Source: Streptomyces sp. NBC_01231
GTDB taxonomy: Bacteria; Actinomycetota; Actinomycetes; Streptomycetales; Streptomycetaceae
Direction: 5' to 3'
Length of the DNA: 64,000 bases
Assembly: GCA_035999765.1 (NCBI GenBank)
Contig: CP108521.1
Location: 10,850,001 to 10,914,000, forward strand
The translations under genes and the position numbers were made by a program. Below, piece by piece: positions 16,179 through 24,502 of this stretch. Below the pieces are notes generated by a model. The model was given only the letters and a program-made list of their open reading frames with translations, did no database searches and was not told where the DNA came from. The stretch's first letter is position 1. The number at the start of each line of letters is the position of its first letter.

Positions 16179-17135
16179 ATGCAGGAACAGAGCAATCAGA
16201 CGCCGACGGGTCGCAGCAGGGCGGTCCAGCTCGATGCATTCGGCGGCCCCGACGTCCTGGACGTCCGCGAGGTTCCCGCACCGCAGGCCGGCCCGGGACA
16301 GGTCCGGGTGCGGGTCACCGCGGCCGGTCTGAATCCGATGGACTGGTTGATGACCGCCGACGCGGACACCGCCGCCCGGTTCGGCCTGACCCTGCCGGTC
16401 GGCTTCGGGACCGACTACGCGGGAGTGGTCGACCAGGTCGGCGACGGGGTGAGCGGCTTCACGTCCGGCGACCGGGCGTTCGGGGGCGCCCTGTCCCGCG
16501 CGGTCGCCGACTTCGTGGTGGTCGACTCATCCGGGGACACCGCGGCGAACGAGGCCCACCACACGCCCGACGGCGTCGACGACCGCATCGCCGCCACCCT
16601 CACGATCGCGGGCCGCACGGCATCCGCCGCCCTCGCCGCGATCAACCCCGGTCCGGACGACACCGTGCTGATCGGCGGCGCCGGAGGCGGGGTCGGGGCG
16701 TTCGCCGTCCAGCTCGCCCGGATCGCCGGAGCGCGCGTGATCGGGACGGGATCGCCGTCCTCGGCCGACTACCTGCGCGAACTCGGAGCCGAACCGGTCG
16801 TCTACGGCGACGGCTTGGCCGACCGGGTCCGTGCCCTCGCTCCCGACGGCGTCACCGCCGCCATGGACCTGCACGGTGAGGAGACCGTGCACGTCGCACG
16901 GGAACTCGGCGTCCCGGACAAGCGGATCTGCACCATCGCAGCACAGATCGACGGCGTGACGGCGGCCAACGGCGCGAACGCGGCTCCCGGCACCCTGGAA
17001 GAGATCGCGCGCCTGGTTGTGGCGGGTCGACTCCGCGTGCCTATCGAGGCGAGTTTCGCGATCGAGGAGATCCGCCGCGCGGTCGAGCTCCAGGCCGGCC
17101 GGCGCGTGAAGGGCAAGGTCGTCATCGACCTCTGA
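16179..17135 (+). CDS. NADP-dependent oxidoreductase (quinone oxidoreductase-like MDR)
   Basis: 318 residues of the medium-chain dehydrogenase superfamily, zinc-free quinone oxidoreductase branch. The N-terminal GroES-like part has VRVRVTAAGLNPMDWLM and GFGTDYAGVVDQVGDGVSGF. The nucleotide fold has VLIGGAGGGVGAFAVQLARI and ends GRRVKGKVVIDL. The structural zinc cysteines are absent. ATG 16179 follows AAGGAG and GAGG stretches. The divergent TetR gene and shared operators indicate induction by a small molecule. Likely substrates are quinones or enones, by family. Confidence 0.9.
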   Translation: MQEQSNQTPTGRSRAVQLDAFGGPDVLDVREVPAPQAGPGQVRVRVTAAGLNPMDWLMTADADTAARFGLTLPVGFGTDYAGVVDQVGDGVSGFTSGDRAFGGALSRAVADFVVVDSSGDTAANEAHHTPDGVDDRIAATLTIAGRTASAALAAINPGPDDTVLIGGAGGGVGAFAVQLARIAGARVIGTGSPSSADYLRELGAEPVVYGDGLADRVRALAPDGVTAAMDLHGEETVHVARELGVPDKRICTIAAQIDGVTAANGANAAPGTLEEIARLVVAGRLRVPIEASFAIEEIRRAVELQAGRRVKGKVVIDL

Positions 17136-17198
17136 GAGGGCGTTTGATCTAGGTGGATTGCCCTTTATCTCCTAGTAAGTTCCTCGCCAGGTGGGTGT

Positions 17199-17624
17199 CG
17201 TCTCGTCCACCTGCAGCAGCTCGCCATTCACGGCTTCATCGAGGACGCCCCCGAGCACGGCAAGGGCGGGGAGCGGTGGTGGAAGGCAGCCCACCAGGGC
17301 CTGCGCTTCGACGACACACTGCTCACGGACACCAGCCCGGACGTGCGCGGGGCTGCCGACATGTATCTCCACGAGGTCGCCACCACCCAGACCCGGGACC
17401 TGTCGACCTGGCTCGGCAACCGCCAGGCATGGCCGGAGGAATGGAACCGCACCTGGGACATGAGCAGCGCGACATTACGGCTGACACCCGAGCTCACCCA
17501 AGAGCTCGTCGAGAAGATGCACGCCCTCGTCGACACCTACCGCGACCGGGCCGCCGACGAGGACGACGCCAACACCGCCCAGGTGCGCATCCACACCCAC
17601 GCGTTTCCCCTCACCACGGAGTGA
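17199..17624 (+). pseudogene. ArsR-like helix-turn-helix regulator, N-terminus missing
   Basis: The frame opens without a start inside a wing sequence (LVHLQQLAIHGFIEDAPEHG, GERWWKAAHQGLRFDDTLL). It continues with AADMYLHEVATTQTRDLSTW, WPEEWNRTWDMSSATLRLTP and a C-terminal VRIHTHAFPL. This is the usual C-terminal ligand domain of Streptomyces ArsR-type regulators with the first half of the DNA-binding domain lost. Nothing upstream restores it. Confidence 0.6.
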
Positions 17625-17721
17625 CCCAAAGAGATAGGGGCCCCCGGCCGGACCAGCTCGCCCAGGCCGCCTGAACAGCAACGGCCTCACGGGCGGCCGT
17701 CGCCCGAGAAGATCTCGACCA

Positions 17722-18189
17722 TCACGCAGGCTGCGTGCCCGTGCTGATCTGCTGAGTGAGCTTGAGCATTTCTTCGATGTGGTACATCTCGCTGATCTTG
17801 CCGTCGACAATGCGCACGATGTTCTGGCCCTGGAAATCGACCGGGTTGCCGCTGGCGGCGAACCCGAACTCGTCTCCGGTGTGGGCCGCGGTCAGCTGCC
17901 ACTGGAGGACGACCCAACCGCCAGGCAGCTCCTCCTGGAACAGGATCCGGATCTGCCTGTTGGTGAATCCGTCACGGGTCGCGGCGATCAGCGCCCGTAT
18001 GCCGTCGACGCCCGAGACGGCATCGAAAGCGGGGTTGTGATCGATCAGATCAGGGGCGAACACCTCATCCGCCCCGGCGACATCCCCGGCGACGTACAGC
18101 TCCAGCTCGCGCGCGGCGACCCGCAACGCGGTGGTCGTGGCCGAGCGCACCATCTCGCTTGCGGTGTTGGCCGTAGTGATCGCGGGCAT
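17722..18189 (-). CDS. SnoaL-like / NTF2-fold protein (ester-cyclase type)
   Basis: 155 residues of SnoaL-like polyketide-cyclase fold: ARELELYVAGDVAGADEVFA, PDLIDHNPAFDAVSG, GWVVLQWQLTAAHTGDEFGF and NIVRIVDGKISEMYHIEEML. Such proteins act as cyclases, hydrolases or ligand-binding proteins in secondary metabolism. The ATG at 18189 is preceded by a GGAGG-like site; earlier in-frame codons are not conserved. It is divergent from a small HxlR regulator, so it is probably the regulated target. Confidence 0.85.
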   Translation of the reverse strand: MPAITTANTASEMVRSATTTALRVAARELELYVAGDVAGADEVFAPDLIDHNPAFDAVSGVDGIRALIAATRDGFTNRQIRILFQEELPGGWVVLQWQLTAAHTGDEFGFAASGNPVDFQGQNIVRIVDGKISEMYHIEEMLKLTQQISTGTQPA

Positions 18190-18247
18190 GTCGTCCTCCA
18201 TGTTGTGTGGTGCGGGCTGACCACGAAACGCGTAGGTCATGGACCTA

Positions 18248-18286
18248 TTAGTGCACACACCGCACTGGTTACATCAACTGCACTAA
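18248..18286. promoter_or_regulatory. inverted repeat between SnoaL-like and HxlR genes
   Basis: TTAGTGCA (18248-18255) and TGCACTAA (18279-18286) form an inverted repeat in the 114-bp divergent spacer. One base on each side extends the pairing. It is the likely operator for the HxlR-type regulator. Confidence 0.55.
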
Positions 18287-18303
18287 TGGCATAAACTCGA
18301 ACC

Positions 18304-18639
18304 ATGACTGCTGACCGTCTTCCGGAGTGCGGCGTCCCCCGGTTCATCACCCTGCTCGACGGGCCGTGGGCCACCCTTATCGTGCGCGAACTCCTGCGCG
18401 GACCCCACCGCTTCACAGAGTTGCGCGACGCCCTGCCCGGCATCAGCCCGCACACCCTGACCAGCCGGCTGCGCCGGTTCGAGCGACACGGCATCGTCCT
18501 GCGCACTGCCTATTCGGAGATTCCCCCACGGGTCGAGTACCGGCTCACTCCCCTCGGTGAAGGACTGCGCGCTGTCCTCGACACCATGGCCACCTGGGCC
18601 CTGACAGTCCCCGAAGGCGAGCCAGCAACCACCGAGTGA
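18304..18639 (+). CDS. HxlR-family transcriptional regulator
   Basis: 111 residues, the minimal HxlR winged-helix: LLDGPWATLIVRELLRGPHR, FTELRDALPGISPHTLTSRL, RRFERHGIVLRT and RVEYRLTPLGEGL. The N-terminal cysteine (PECGVP) is near the usual HxlR position. The ATG start lies 114 bp from the divergent SnoaL-like gene and next to an inverted repeat. It probably represses that gene and itself. Confidence 0.88.
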   Translation: MTADRLPECGVPRFITLLDGPWATLIVRELLRGPHRFTELRDALPGISPHTLTSRLRRFERHGIVLRTAYSEIPPRVEYRLTPLGEGLRAVLDTMATWALTVPEGEPATTE

Positions 18640-18714
18640 CCGTAGAAGTCGACTGACAGGCGGTTACTCAGCGTCGCCGCATCATCAGCCAGGGCTTAAA
18701 AAGGCCACAGTCCG

Positions 18715-18903
18715 ATGCACCCCGAGACTCACCTCGCACTGCACCATGTCCGCGCCGCCGAACTCCGCGCCGAAGTCGCCGCGTACCGCCTCGCCGCAGC
18801 GGCCAGACACCCCCGGGACCTCCGTACCCGTCTCGGCTGGACCCTCGTGGAAATCGGCCTGCGGCTGGCTGCCACCCCCAAGACAGCAGCCGCCATTCCA
18901 TAG
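18715..18903 (+). CDS. small hypothetical protein (62 aa)
   Basis: MHPETHLALHHVRAAELRAE, an Ala/Arg-rich amphipathic stretch, then LRTRLGWTLVEIGLRLA. The codon bias is that of a real gene, and proteins of this kind (helical start, LGWTLVEIGLRL near the end) recur in Streptomyces. Its function is unknown. It stands just left of the ISL3 element. Confidence 0.65.
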   Translation: MHPETHLALHHVRAAELRAEVAAYRLAAAARHPRDLRTRLGWTLVEIGLRLAATPKTAAAIP

Positions 18904-18997
18904 CCCTCTTCCGCGACCGCCGCCCCCATGGGGGAAACATGATCGCGAAGATGGGGAATTGGGTGACGCCGAACCCACCTGAGGTGGGGAATTGCAT

Positions 18998-20512
18998 GGT
19001 TCAGGCCGCGATTCCGTGAATCCCCAGGTCGGCGTACGACTGCGGGAACGTTTCTCGCGGGGATTGCCTTGGTATGGGGGCTGCCGCGGTCGAGGATGTG
19101 CTGTTTCCCGGGATCGATGTGCGTGTCACGGCGGTGCACGCCACAGGGGAGAGAGTCGCTGTGGAGGCGTCGTCGTGTGGGCAGCCGCCGGCCTGCCCGG
19201 ACTGCGGCTGGCCGGGACGTCGCGTGCGCTCCCGGTATGTGCGCCGCGTAGCCGAACGCCCCCTGGTGGGGCGGGCGTTGGTGATTCAGCTCAGTGTGCG
19301 CCGCTTCTTGTGCGAGCGGGCGTCTTGCTGTCGGCGGACGTTCGTCGAGCAGGTCCCGGATCTGAGCGAGCGGTATCGCCGTCACAGCGTTGGACTGCGG
19401 CGATGGATGCAGGCCGTCGCGAGGTTCCTGGGCGGTCGTCCCGGTGAACGCCTATGCCGGGTCCTGCAGTTACCCACCGGCCGTACTCATCTGCTGGGCC
19501 TGCTCACGGCCCCGGTGGTGCCCGAGCGTGCGCCGCGGGTGCTGGGTGTCGACGAGTTCGCCTTCCGCAAGGGCTGGCGCTACGGAACCGTCATGGTCGA
19601 CATCGAAGCGGCCCGCGTGGTCGATGTCGTGCCCGACCGGGACGCGGCTTCCTTCGCCACTTGGCTGCGCGAACATCCCGGCGCGGAGATCATCTGCCGG
19701 GACCGGGCCAGTGCCTACTCCAGTGCCGTCCGTGAAGCCGTACCAGAAGCCCAGGAGGTCGCCGATCGCTGGCATTTGCTCCACAACCTCTCCTCCGCGG
19801 TCGAGAAGACGTGCCATCAACACCGCTCCTGCCTGCGCAAACAGGCCGAAGCCGATCGCGATGCGGAGCCCCGGCGTCTCATCAATCCCCTGCCACCCCC
19901 GACGCTGCCGCCCACGAAGATCGCTGTCCGCACTGTCGACCGGTACTCCGACATTCATCGCCTGCTTGGGCAGGGGCACACCGTCTGAGATCGCACGGCG
20001 ACTGCACCTGGACCGCAAGACCGTCCGCCGCTTCCGCGACACCGACCTCGACGAGCTGCTTGCGTCCGCACGGCACGGGCGCCCCAAAGGGGTACTGGAG
20101 CCGTTCACCGCCTATATGACCGAGCGGTTCACCGACGGCGTGACCAGCCCGACCGACCTCTTCCACGAGATACGCGAGCGCGGCTACCAGGGCAGCGACC
20201 TGCCCGTGCGCCGCTACGTGGCCGGACTCAGGACCGGCACTGTCGAACCTGCCCGCGGCGCCATCCCGATACGCGAAGCCGAGCGCGACGCGCCGGCGCC
20301 CATCCTGTCCTTCGCGCAGGGCCTGTGCCTCGACCTCGAGGCCGTCACCGCCGGCCTCACCCTTCCATGGAGCTCGGGCGTCGTCGAAGGCCATGTCAAT
20401 CGCATCAAAACGATCAAGCGGGCCATGTACGGCCGAGCCTCGTTCCGCCTCCTCCGCACCCGCATCCTGCTCCGATCATGAGCTGGGGATTCACGGAATC
20501 GCGGTCTGAACC
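18998..20512 (+). mobile_element. ISL3-family insertion sequence
   Basis: A perfect 22-bp inverted repeat pairs 19006-19027 with 20483-20504 (arms contain GATTCCGTGAATCCCC). Pairing extends outward to about 30 bp with one mismatch (18998 to 20512). The flanks share AATTG on both sides, but the 8-bp duplication usual for ISL3 is not exact. A degenerate third copy of the end (20522-20543) lies just outside the right end. Confidence 0.82.
19074..20481 (+). pseudogene. ISL3-family transposase, one frameshift and internal deletion
   Basis: Frame one runs from the zinc-ribbon CGQPPACPDCGWPGRRVRS through RAPRVLGVDEFAFRKGWRYG (first catalytic Asp) and PGAEIICRDRASAYSSAVRE to a HTH region. Near 19980 a one-base change moves coding to SEIARRLHLDRKTVRRFRDT. 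The C-terminal catalytic end GLTLPWSSGVVEGHVNRIKT is present. The stretch between TGTVEPARG and LSFAQGL is much shorter than in full ISL3 proteins, suggesting a deletion. It should be inactive. Confidence 0.85.
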
Positions 20513-20875
20513 AATTGGGTTGTGACCGCGCTTCCGTGAACCCTCGTACGGGCTGCGGAGTGCCATCGTCGATGTCCGCACTCATTACGGATGCGCGGTC
20601 ACAACCGGGTCCTGGCCGGGACGGGGCCGGGATTCGCGAGCGGGAGATGCGGCCGGGTGCCGGGGCCGCGGGTCCGTGATCTCGTTGTGGGAAAGGATTC
20701 TTCGGCAGCGTGTCGATCGGTGGGTCTCCCGTTCGACGCTTGGGTAGAGGCGCGACCCGCGAGGCAGAATCCGGACGGGTCGCGGCTCTGTGATCAGCAA
20801 GTGCTGTCTATTCATCGACCAGTGGTTCGGGTTGTCGGCTGCGTAGCCGGCCTCCGGACGTCCCGAGGAGAAATC
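20513..20875. other. gene-free stretch
   Basis: 363 bp after the ISL3 element. No gene is seen. It begins with a degenerate ISL3 end (20522-20543) and should hold the promoter of the reductase gene that follows. Confidence 0.5.
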
Positions 20876-21442
20876 ATGCAGATCCGCGCCCGTATGAGCA
20901 TGAGTGCCGATGGCTACGTGACCACACCGGACGGGTGGCCCGCCCTGACTGCCGACCCCGCGTTCGTCTCCGGTGAGAGTCACGGTATCCGGGAGTTCCT
21001 CGAAGGCTGCGAAGCGGCGCTGATGGGCCGCACCACCTTCGAGCCCGCGCTGACCAACAACCGCTGGCCGTGGCCGGACCTCGATGTGTTCGTGCTCGGC
21101 TCACACCGTCCGGACGGCACCCCCGATGACGTCACTACCGACAGTGATCCGGTGAGGCTGCTGGAGAAGCTCCGCTCGGCCAACCGGGGCGGCGATGTCC
21201 ATCTCATCGGGGGCCCGCAGACGATCGGGACGTTCCATGCTCTTGGCGCACTCGACACCCTCGAACTGGTCGTACTGCCGCTGCTGTTCGGCGGTGGGAT
21301 GCAACTGACACCCATGCTCAGTCCCGACACCGGGCTGACCTTCCAGCGCGAGCGTGCCCTCCCCGGTGGTTCGGTGGAGATCGTCTACTCCTGCCGGGGC
21401 AGCCGCACTGAACTTCCCAGCAAGCCTGCCAGCCAACGCTGA
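20876..21442 (+). CDS. dihydrofolate reductase family protein (RibD C-terminal type)
   Basis: 188 residues of the RibD_C/DHFR-like fold: RARMSMSADGYVTTPDG, GCEAALMGRTTFEPAL, DLDVFVLGSHRPDG, GGDVHLIGGPQTIGTFHALG and LELVVLPLLFGGGMQLTPML. These are NADPH-using reductases of unassigned substrate, common as single genes in actinobacteria. ATG 20876 follows GAGGAG at good spacing. Confidence 0.88.
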   Translation: MQIRARMSMSADGYVTTPDGWPALTADPAFVSGESHGIREFLEGCEAALMGRTTFEPALTNNRWPWPDLDVFVLGSHRPDGTPDDVTTDSDPVRLLEKLRSANRGGDVHLIGGPQTIGTFHALGALDTLELVVLPLLFGGGMQLTPMLSPDTGLTFQRERALPGGSVEIVYSCRGSRTELPSKPASQR

Positions 21443-21468
21443 TCTCGGCCACGACACAGGTCGCACAG

Positions 21469-21951
21469 GTGGGCGTTGCCGAGTCTACGGCCGCTGCGGA
21501 CCGCGGAACCGCCCACCAGCGGTGCCAGGAAACGGCCCGCCTGTCCGCGGGAGACGGTTGCTGCCCGGCCGCCGAGCTCGGCTACCAGGTCGGCGGCCTG
21601 CGGACCGCGCTGTCGAGCTGGCCCGGCAGCGGACGCCCGTGGCGGCCGGGCCTCGGCCCGCTGGAGCTGGCCACGGAAGTGGTTCAGATGCGCACGGCCT
21701 GCTGGATCGTGATCGCATACCTGTCCGGAATGGGCGAGGAAGCCGAATGGGTCGTTCTCGACGTTGTCCACCAGGCCGTCGCGCTGCTCGCCGCCGTCAA
21801 CGACGACCCGACCCACCTGTTCGCCCACAAGGGCATGACCAGCAACAGCCTTGTCCTGTTCGGGTCGGTCAATCGGCGCCTGAACGATTTCCGTGACCAC
21901 CTCAACGAGCTGTTCAGTGCCGGGTTCTTCGTCGACATGGCACAGACGTGA
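21469..21951 (+). CDS. hypothetical protein
   Basis: 160 residues from GTG 21469. The middle is helical and hydrophobic (ACWIVIAYLSGMG, WVVLDVVHQAVALLAAVNDD), and the end reads NRRLNDFRDHLNELFSAGFF. The first 60 residues have weaker coding character, so the true start may be later. No family is recognised. A 12-bp hairpin lies 67 bp past the stop. Confidence 0.5.
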   Translation: MGVAESTAAADRGTAHQRCQETARLSAGDGCCPAAELGYQVGGLRTALSSWPGSGRPWRPGLGPLELATEVVQMRTACWIVIAYLSGMGEEAEWVVLDVVHQAVALLAAVNDDPTHLFAHKGMTSNSLVLFGSVNRRLNDFRDHLNELFSAGFFVDMAQT

Positions 21952-22017
21952 CCGGCCGAATGATCAGGAGCTGAGCGCCCCGTAGACGGCACTCGGCGCT
22001 CCGTGCAGCGCCGAACA

Positions 22018-22051
22018 CCCGGCCCGGCGTCAATTCCCTCGCCGGGCCGGG
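22018..22051. terminator. GC-rich hairpin between convergent genes
   Basis: CCCGGCCCGGCG (22018-22029) pairs perfectly with CGCCGGGCCGGG (22040-22051). It lies between a plus-strand and a minus-strand gene end and probably terminates both. Confidence 0.7.
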
Positions 22052-22114
22052 AGATCGGCCCCACAGGGCCCCACAGTGATCCACAACCAGAGGGCCGGAA
22101 GAGACTTGGCCTAC

Positions 22115-22408
22115 TCAGGCTCGCCCTCGGTATGTGGTGCGAAAGATCAACAAAGCCCAGAAGCGGGACTCGTAGTCGTAGTGAGGGTAGTCACTCGTGG
22201 GGAGGGAGCCGCCGTACGTACTCACGCTGTCCAACTGCCATCCCTGACTCTCAACGCCCTCGATCGCCCTTGCCGGCAGGTCCTCAGGCGTCTCCTGGGG
22301 GATCCGAGGATGATTCACCGGCACACTCACGGAGAACACCCTCGACTGGCTCTTGCGCGCTTGAGCTGTGATCTCGCTCAGCCACTCATCCGGCCACAGC
22401 GCGGTCAT
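22115..22408 (-). CDS. small hypothetical protein (97 aa)
   Basis: MTALWPDEWLSEITAQARKS, then VPVNHPRIPQETPEDLPARA, a GWQLDSVSTYGG strand and FWALLIFRTTYRG. The layout of strand and helix, with a Gly-Trp-Xaa-Leu motif, resembles small DUF4177-like proteins, but I cannot assign it. GGGGAGGA directly upstream of the ATG is an excellent ribosome site. It is convergent with the preceding gene across the 22018 hairpin. Confidence 0.7.
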   Translation of the reverse strand: MTALWPDEWLSEITAQARKSQSRVFSVSVPVNHPRIPQETPEDLPARAIEGVESQGWQLDSVSTYGGSLPTSDYPHYDYESRFWALLIFRTTYRGRA

Positions 22409-22879
22409 TCCTCCCCCTCTCCCTCGCGGCGGGCTGTCCAGTGCTCAGGCGGCCCGCTCGCCTGCCCTGGTTCTATCCGTAGATGCGCCCCCTGACACGA
22501 GGTATCCACGAAGGCTGCCCTGGGGTTGCCGACGAATACGGGCAGCAGGAGCTCACGACTTCTTCCGGCACCGCTGAGCCGCAGTCTCCGCCGCAGGTCG
22601 TGGCGGCGGTCCTGGCAACACCCCTGATCCAGGCGCTGGACCGGGCTGTCCTCCCTGTCGCGAGAGTGTTCGTTCGCTCAACCATTTTCATGACGTTCCG
22701 GCTAACGCTGCTGCGCGCCGTGGACGCAGAGGCGCGCCCTGGAGCACCCTCGGGGCATCGCACGGCCATGCTCCAGACTCGTTCGGCGAGCTGCGCATAT
22801 TGCTCTCTGTGATTACTTAGATACTCAGAGGCGTTCGGGTGGATGGTGTCCGCCATCCCCGGCTCACAGGAGGAATTGC
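22409..22879. other. gene-free stretch
   Basis: 471 bp with only biased open frames on both strands and no family resemblance. The last part should contain the promoter of the secreted protein gene that follows. Confidence 0.45.
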
Positions 22880-23176
22880 ATGCGACGTGCCGCAACCGTG
22901 CTGGGCAGTCTGGTCATGGCCGGCACACTGGCTCTGGGCCTGTCCGGATCGGCCTGGGCCGCTCACGGCTGGCTGAGCATCAGCGGGAAGACGTACTACG
23001 AGCCCCGCACGGGCTGCTATACGGGCGTGTACTGGCCCGTGTCGGTGAACAACCGTACCGACACGGCCGTCTACGTCTATTCCGGCGCCAATTGTCAGGG
23101 CGACTACATCGGCACGGTCGAGCCCGGCTCCGACGGCTTCTTCGAATTTGGCGGCAGCGTCTACGTGCCCCAGTAA
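22880..23176 (+). CDS. small secreted protein
   Basis: 98 residues. A Sec signal peptide (RRAATVLGSLVMAGTLALGL, cleavage likely after SAWA) leads to a mature domain of about 70 residues rich in Tyr, Gly and Val, with two cysteines (TGCYTG and GANCQG) that may form one disulfide. The domain looks like an all-beta fold. AGGAGG lies at ideal spacing before the ATG, and a hairpin follows the stop. It is a monocistronic secreted protein of unknown role, perhaps a small antagonist or cell-surface protein. Confidence 0.85.
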   Translation: MRRAATVLGSLVMAGTLALGLSGSAWAAHGWLSISGKTYYEPRTGCYTGVYWPVSVNNRTDTAVYVYSGANCQGDYIGTVEPGSDGFFEFGGSVYVPQ

Positions 23177-23203
23177 CACTCGCAAGTCGGACCCCGTACG
23201 ACA

Positions 23204-23239
23204 CGCCCCCATGGTTACCAACTGGCGATCATGGGGGCG
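23204..23239 (+). terminator. hairpin after secreted protein gene
   Basis: CGCCCCCAT (23204-23212) pairs with ATGGGGGCG (23231-23239). It lies 27 bp past the stop codon of the secreted protein. Confidence 0.75.
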
Positions 23240-23467
23240 CTTGCATTCGATCCGTGGGTGAGTATCAGCCCATCAATTTGATCCCTGGTACGAGATCGGC
23301 GTCGACGCCCCGGACCGGCGCCGCGCCCGATACCCCGAACCGGCAGGGCGCTGACGGCAGCGCGGCTCGCCCAGCACGCACGGCCGACCGCAGACCTCGC
23401 CCGTTCGAGGGAATGGGCGGCTCGTGGCTTCGGCCGACGCGCTCGCGCCGGTTAGCATCCTGCCCGG

Positions 23468-24149
23468 CTAGGCAGTTTCGTTTGGATCAGATAGTCGTTG
23501 GTCCGGGTGTGCCGTTGAGTGATGCGCAGTGGGCGCGAATCGAGCCGTTGCTCCCGGCCCGGACGCCCAAGCGGGGTGGTCGGTGGCGTGATCATCGTGA
23601 GGTGATCGACGCGATCGCCTTCAAGTTCCAGACCGGAACGCAGTGGGTGCACCTGTTCGAGAAGTACGGCAACTGGCGGGGCGTCTACAACCGGCTGCGA
23701 ATGTGGGCCGTCGACGGCACGGCCTTCCATCTCACCGCCGGGCAGGCCGGGGATGCGCCCGCCTTCACGGAGGTCATGGCCCGCCTGCGCATTCTCCAAC
23801 CGCGCGGACGCCCCCGCACCAGGCCGGACGTAATCCTTGCGGACAAGGCCTATTTGTCCCGCGCGATCCGAGAACACCTGCGCAAGCGCGGCATCCGAGC
23901 GGTGATCCCGGTCCCGGCGGACCAGCGAGGCCAACGGCTGAGACGGGGCAGCCGCGGCGGCAGGCCACCGGCCTTCGACCGCGAGACCTACAAGCAGCGC
24001 AACACCGTCGAGCGGTGCATCAACCGCCTCAAACAGTGGCGCGGCATCGCCACCCGCTACGAGAAGACCCGCGACCATCTACCTGGCCGGACTCCACATC
24101 GCGGGCATCTACCTCTGGTCCGCCCGCTGATCCAAACGAAAATGTCTAG
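23468..24149 (+). mobile_element. IS5-family element, internally deleted copy
   Basis: Imperfect inverted repeats of 23 bp bound it (left begins CTAGGCAGTTTCGTTTGG, right ends in its near complement TGTCTAG). The same ends occur on the complete copy at 44027-44931, which is 905 bp; this one is 682 bp. CTAG at each end may be the duplicated target. The right end supplies the stop codon of the minus-strand gene at 24146. Confidence 0.85.
23509..24130 (+). pseudogene. IS5-family transposase with internal deletion and frameshift
   Basis: VPLSDAQWARIEPLLPARTP and GVYNRLRMWAVDGT jump directly to AFHLTAGQAGDAPAFTEVMA. About 220 bp that hold the first catalytic Asp block in the other copy are gone. 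One extra base near 24070 changes the end (YEKTRDHLPG instead of YEKTATIYLAG). The catalytic block RPDVILADKAYLSRAIREHL remains. It is inactive. Confidence 0.88.
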
Positions 24150-24502
24150 CTCCGTAGCCGGGCGAGGAGGAGCAGAAGGAGCGGTGTCGTCGCCGCGAGC
24201 GTCAGACACAGGGCCGTCAACCGGCCTTTCAGGCGGCGGTACTTCGCCTCGTACTCGGCCCGCAACTCCACGCTGCGGGCCGCCGTGCGCTGCCAGGAGG
24301 TCCGGGCGAGGGCGAGGTGCTCCGCCGCGAACTGCCGCTCCAGCTCCGCCCGTTGATGACTTGTCAGCCAGTCGAGCCGGGCGGTGAAGCGCACAGCGGC
24401 CTCGTGTCCTTCCTGGCGGGTGGCGGCGATGAGCAGGTGGCCCTGGATCTCGTCGACCAGGGCCGTCACGTCCACCCGGCGGTCGTCGTCTCTCGTGGTC
24501 AC
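24146..24502 (-). CDS. small membrane-anchored protein coupled to ctaD
   Basis: 118 residues. A helical, charged body ([56 protein letters not shown]) ends in one membrane segment ([19 protein letters not shown]) close to the C-terminus. GTG 24502 overlaps the TGA of the cytochrome oxidase gene (GTGA), so the two form an operon. The last codons and the stop lie in the IS5 end, so the original C-terminus may have been longer. It could be a tail-anchored accessory of the oxidase; the family is not recognised. Confidence 0.7.
   Translation of the reverse strand: MTTRDDDRRVDVTALVDEIQGHLLIAATRQEGHEAAVRFTARLDWLTSHQRAELERQFAAEHLALARTSWQRTAARSVELRAEYEAKYRRLKGRLTALCLTLAATTPLLLLLLARLRS

Noticed and set aside
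15794..16879. 361-codon plus-strand frame across the TetR and oxidoreductase genes
   Set aside because: Arg/Pro-rich shadow of a TetR gene on one side and an MDR gene on the other; no motif.
20522..20543. Third ISL3-like end considered as a separate element
   Set aside because: Only one degenerate end is present; no second end or transposase to pair with it.
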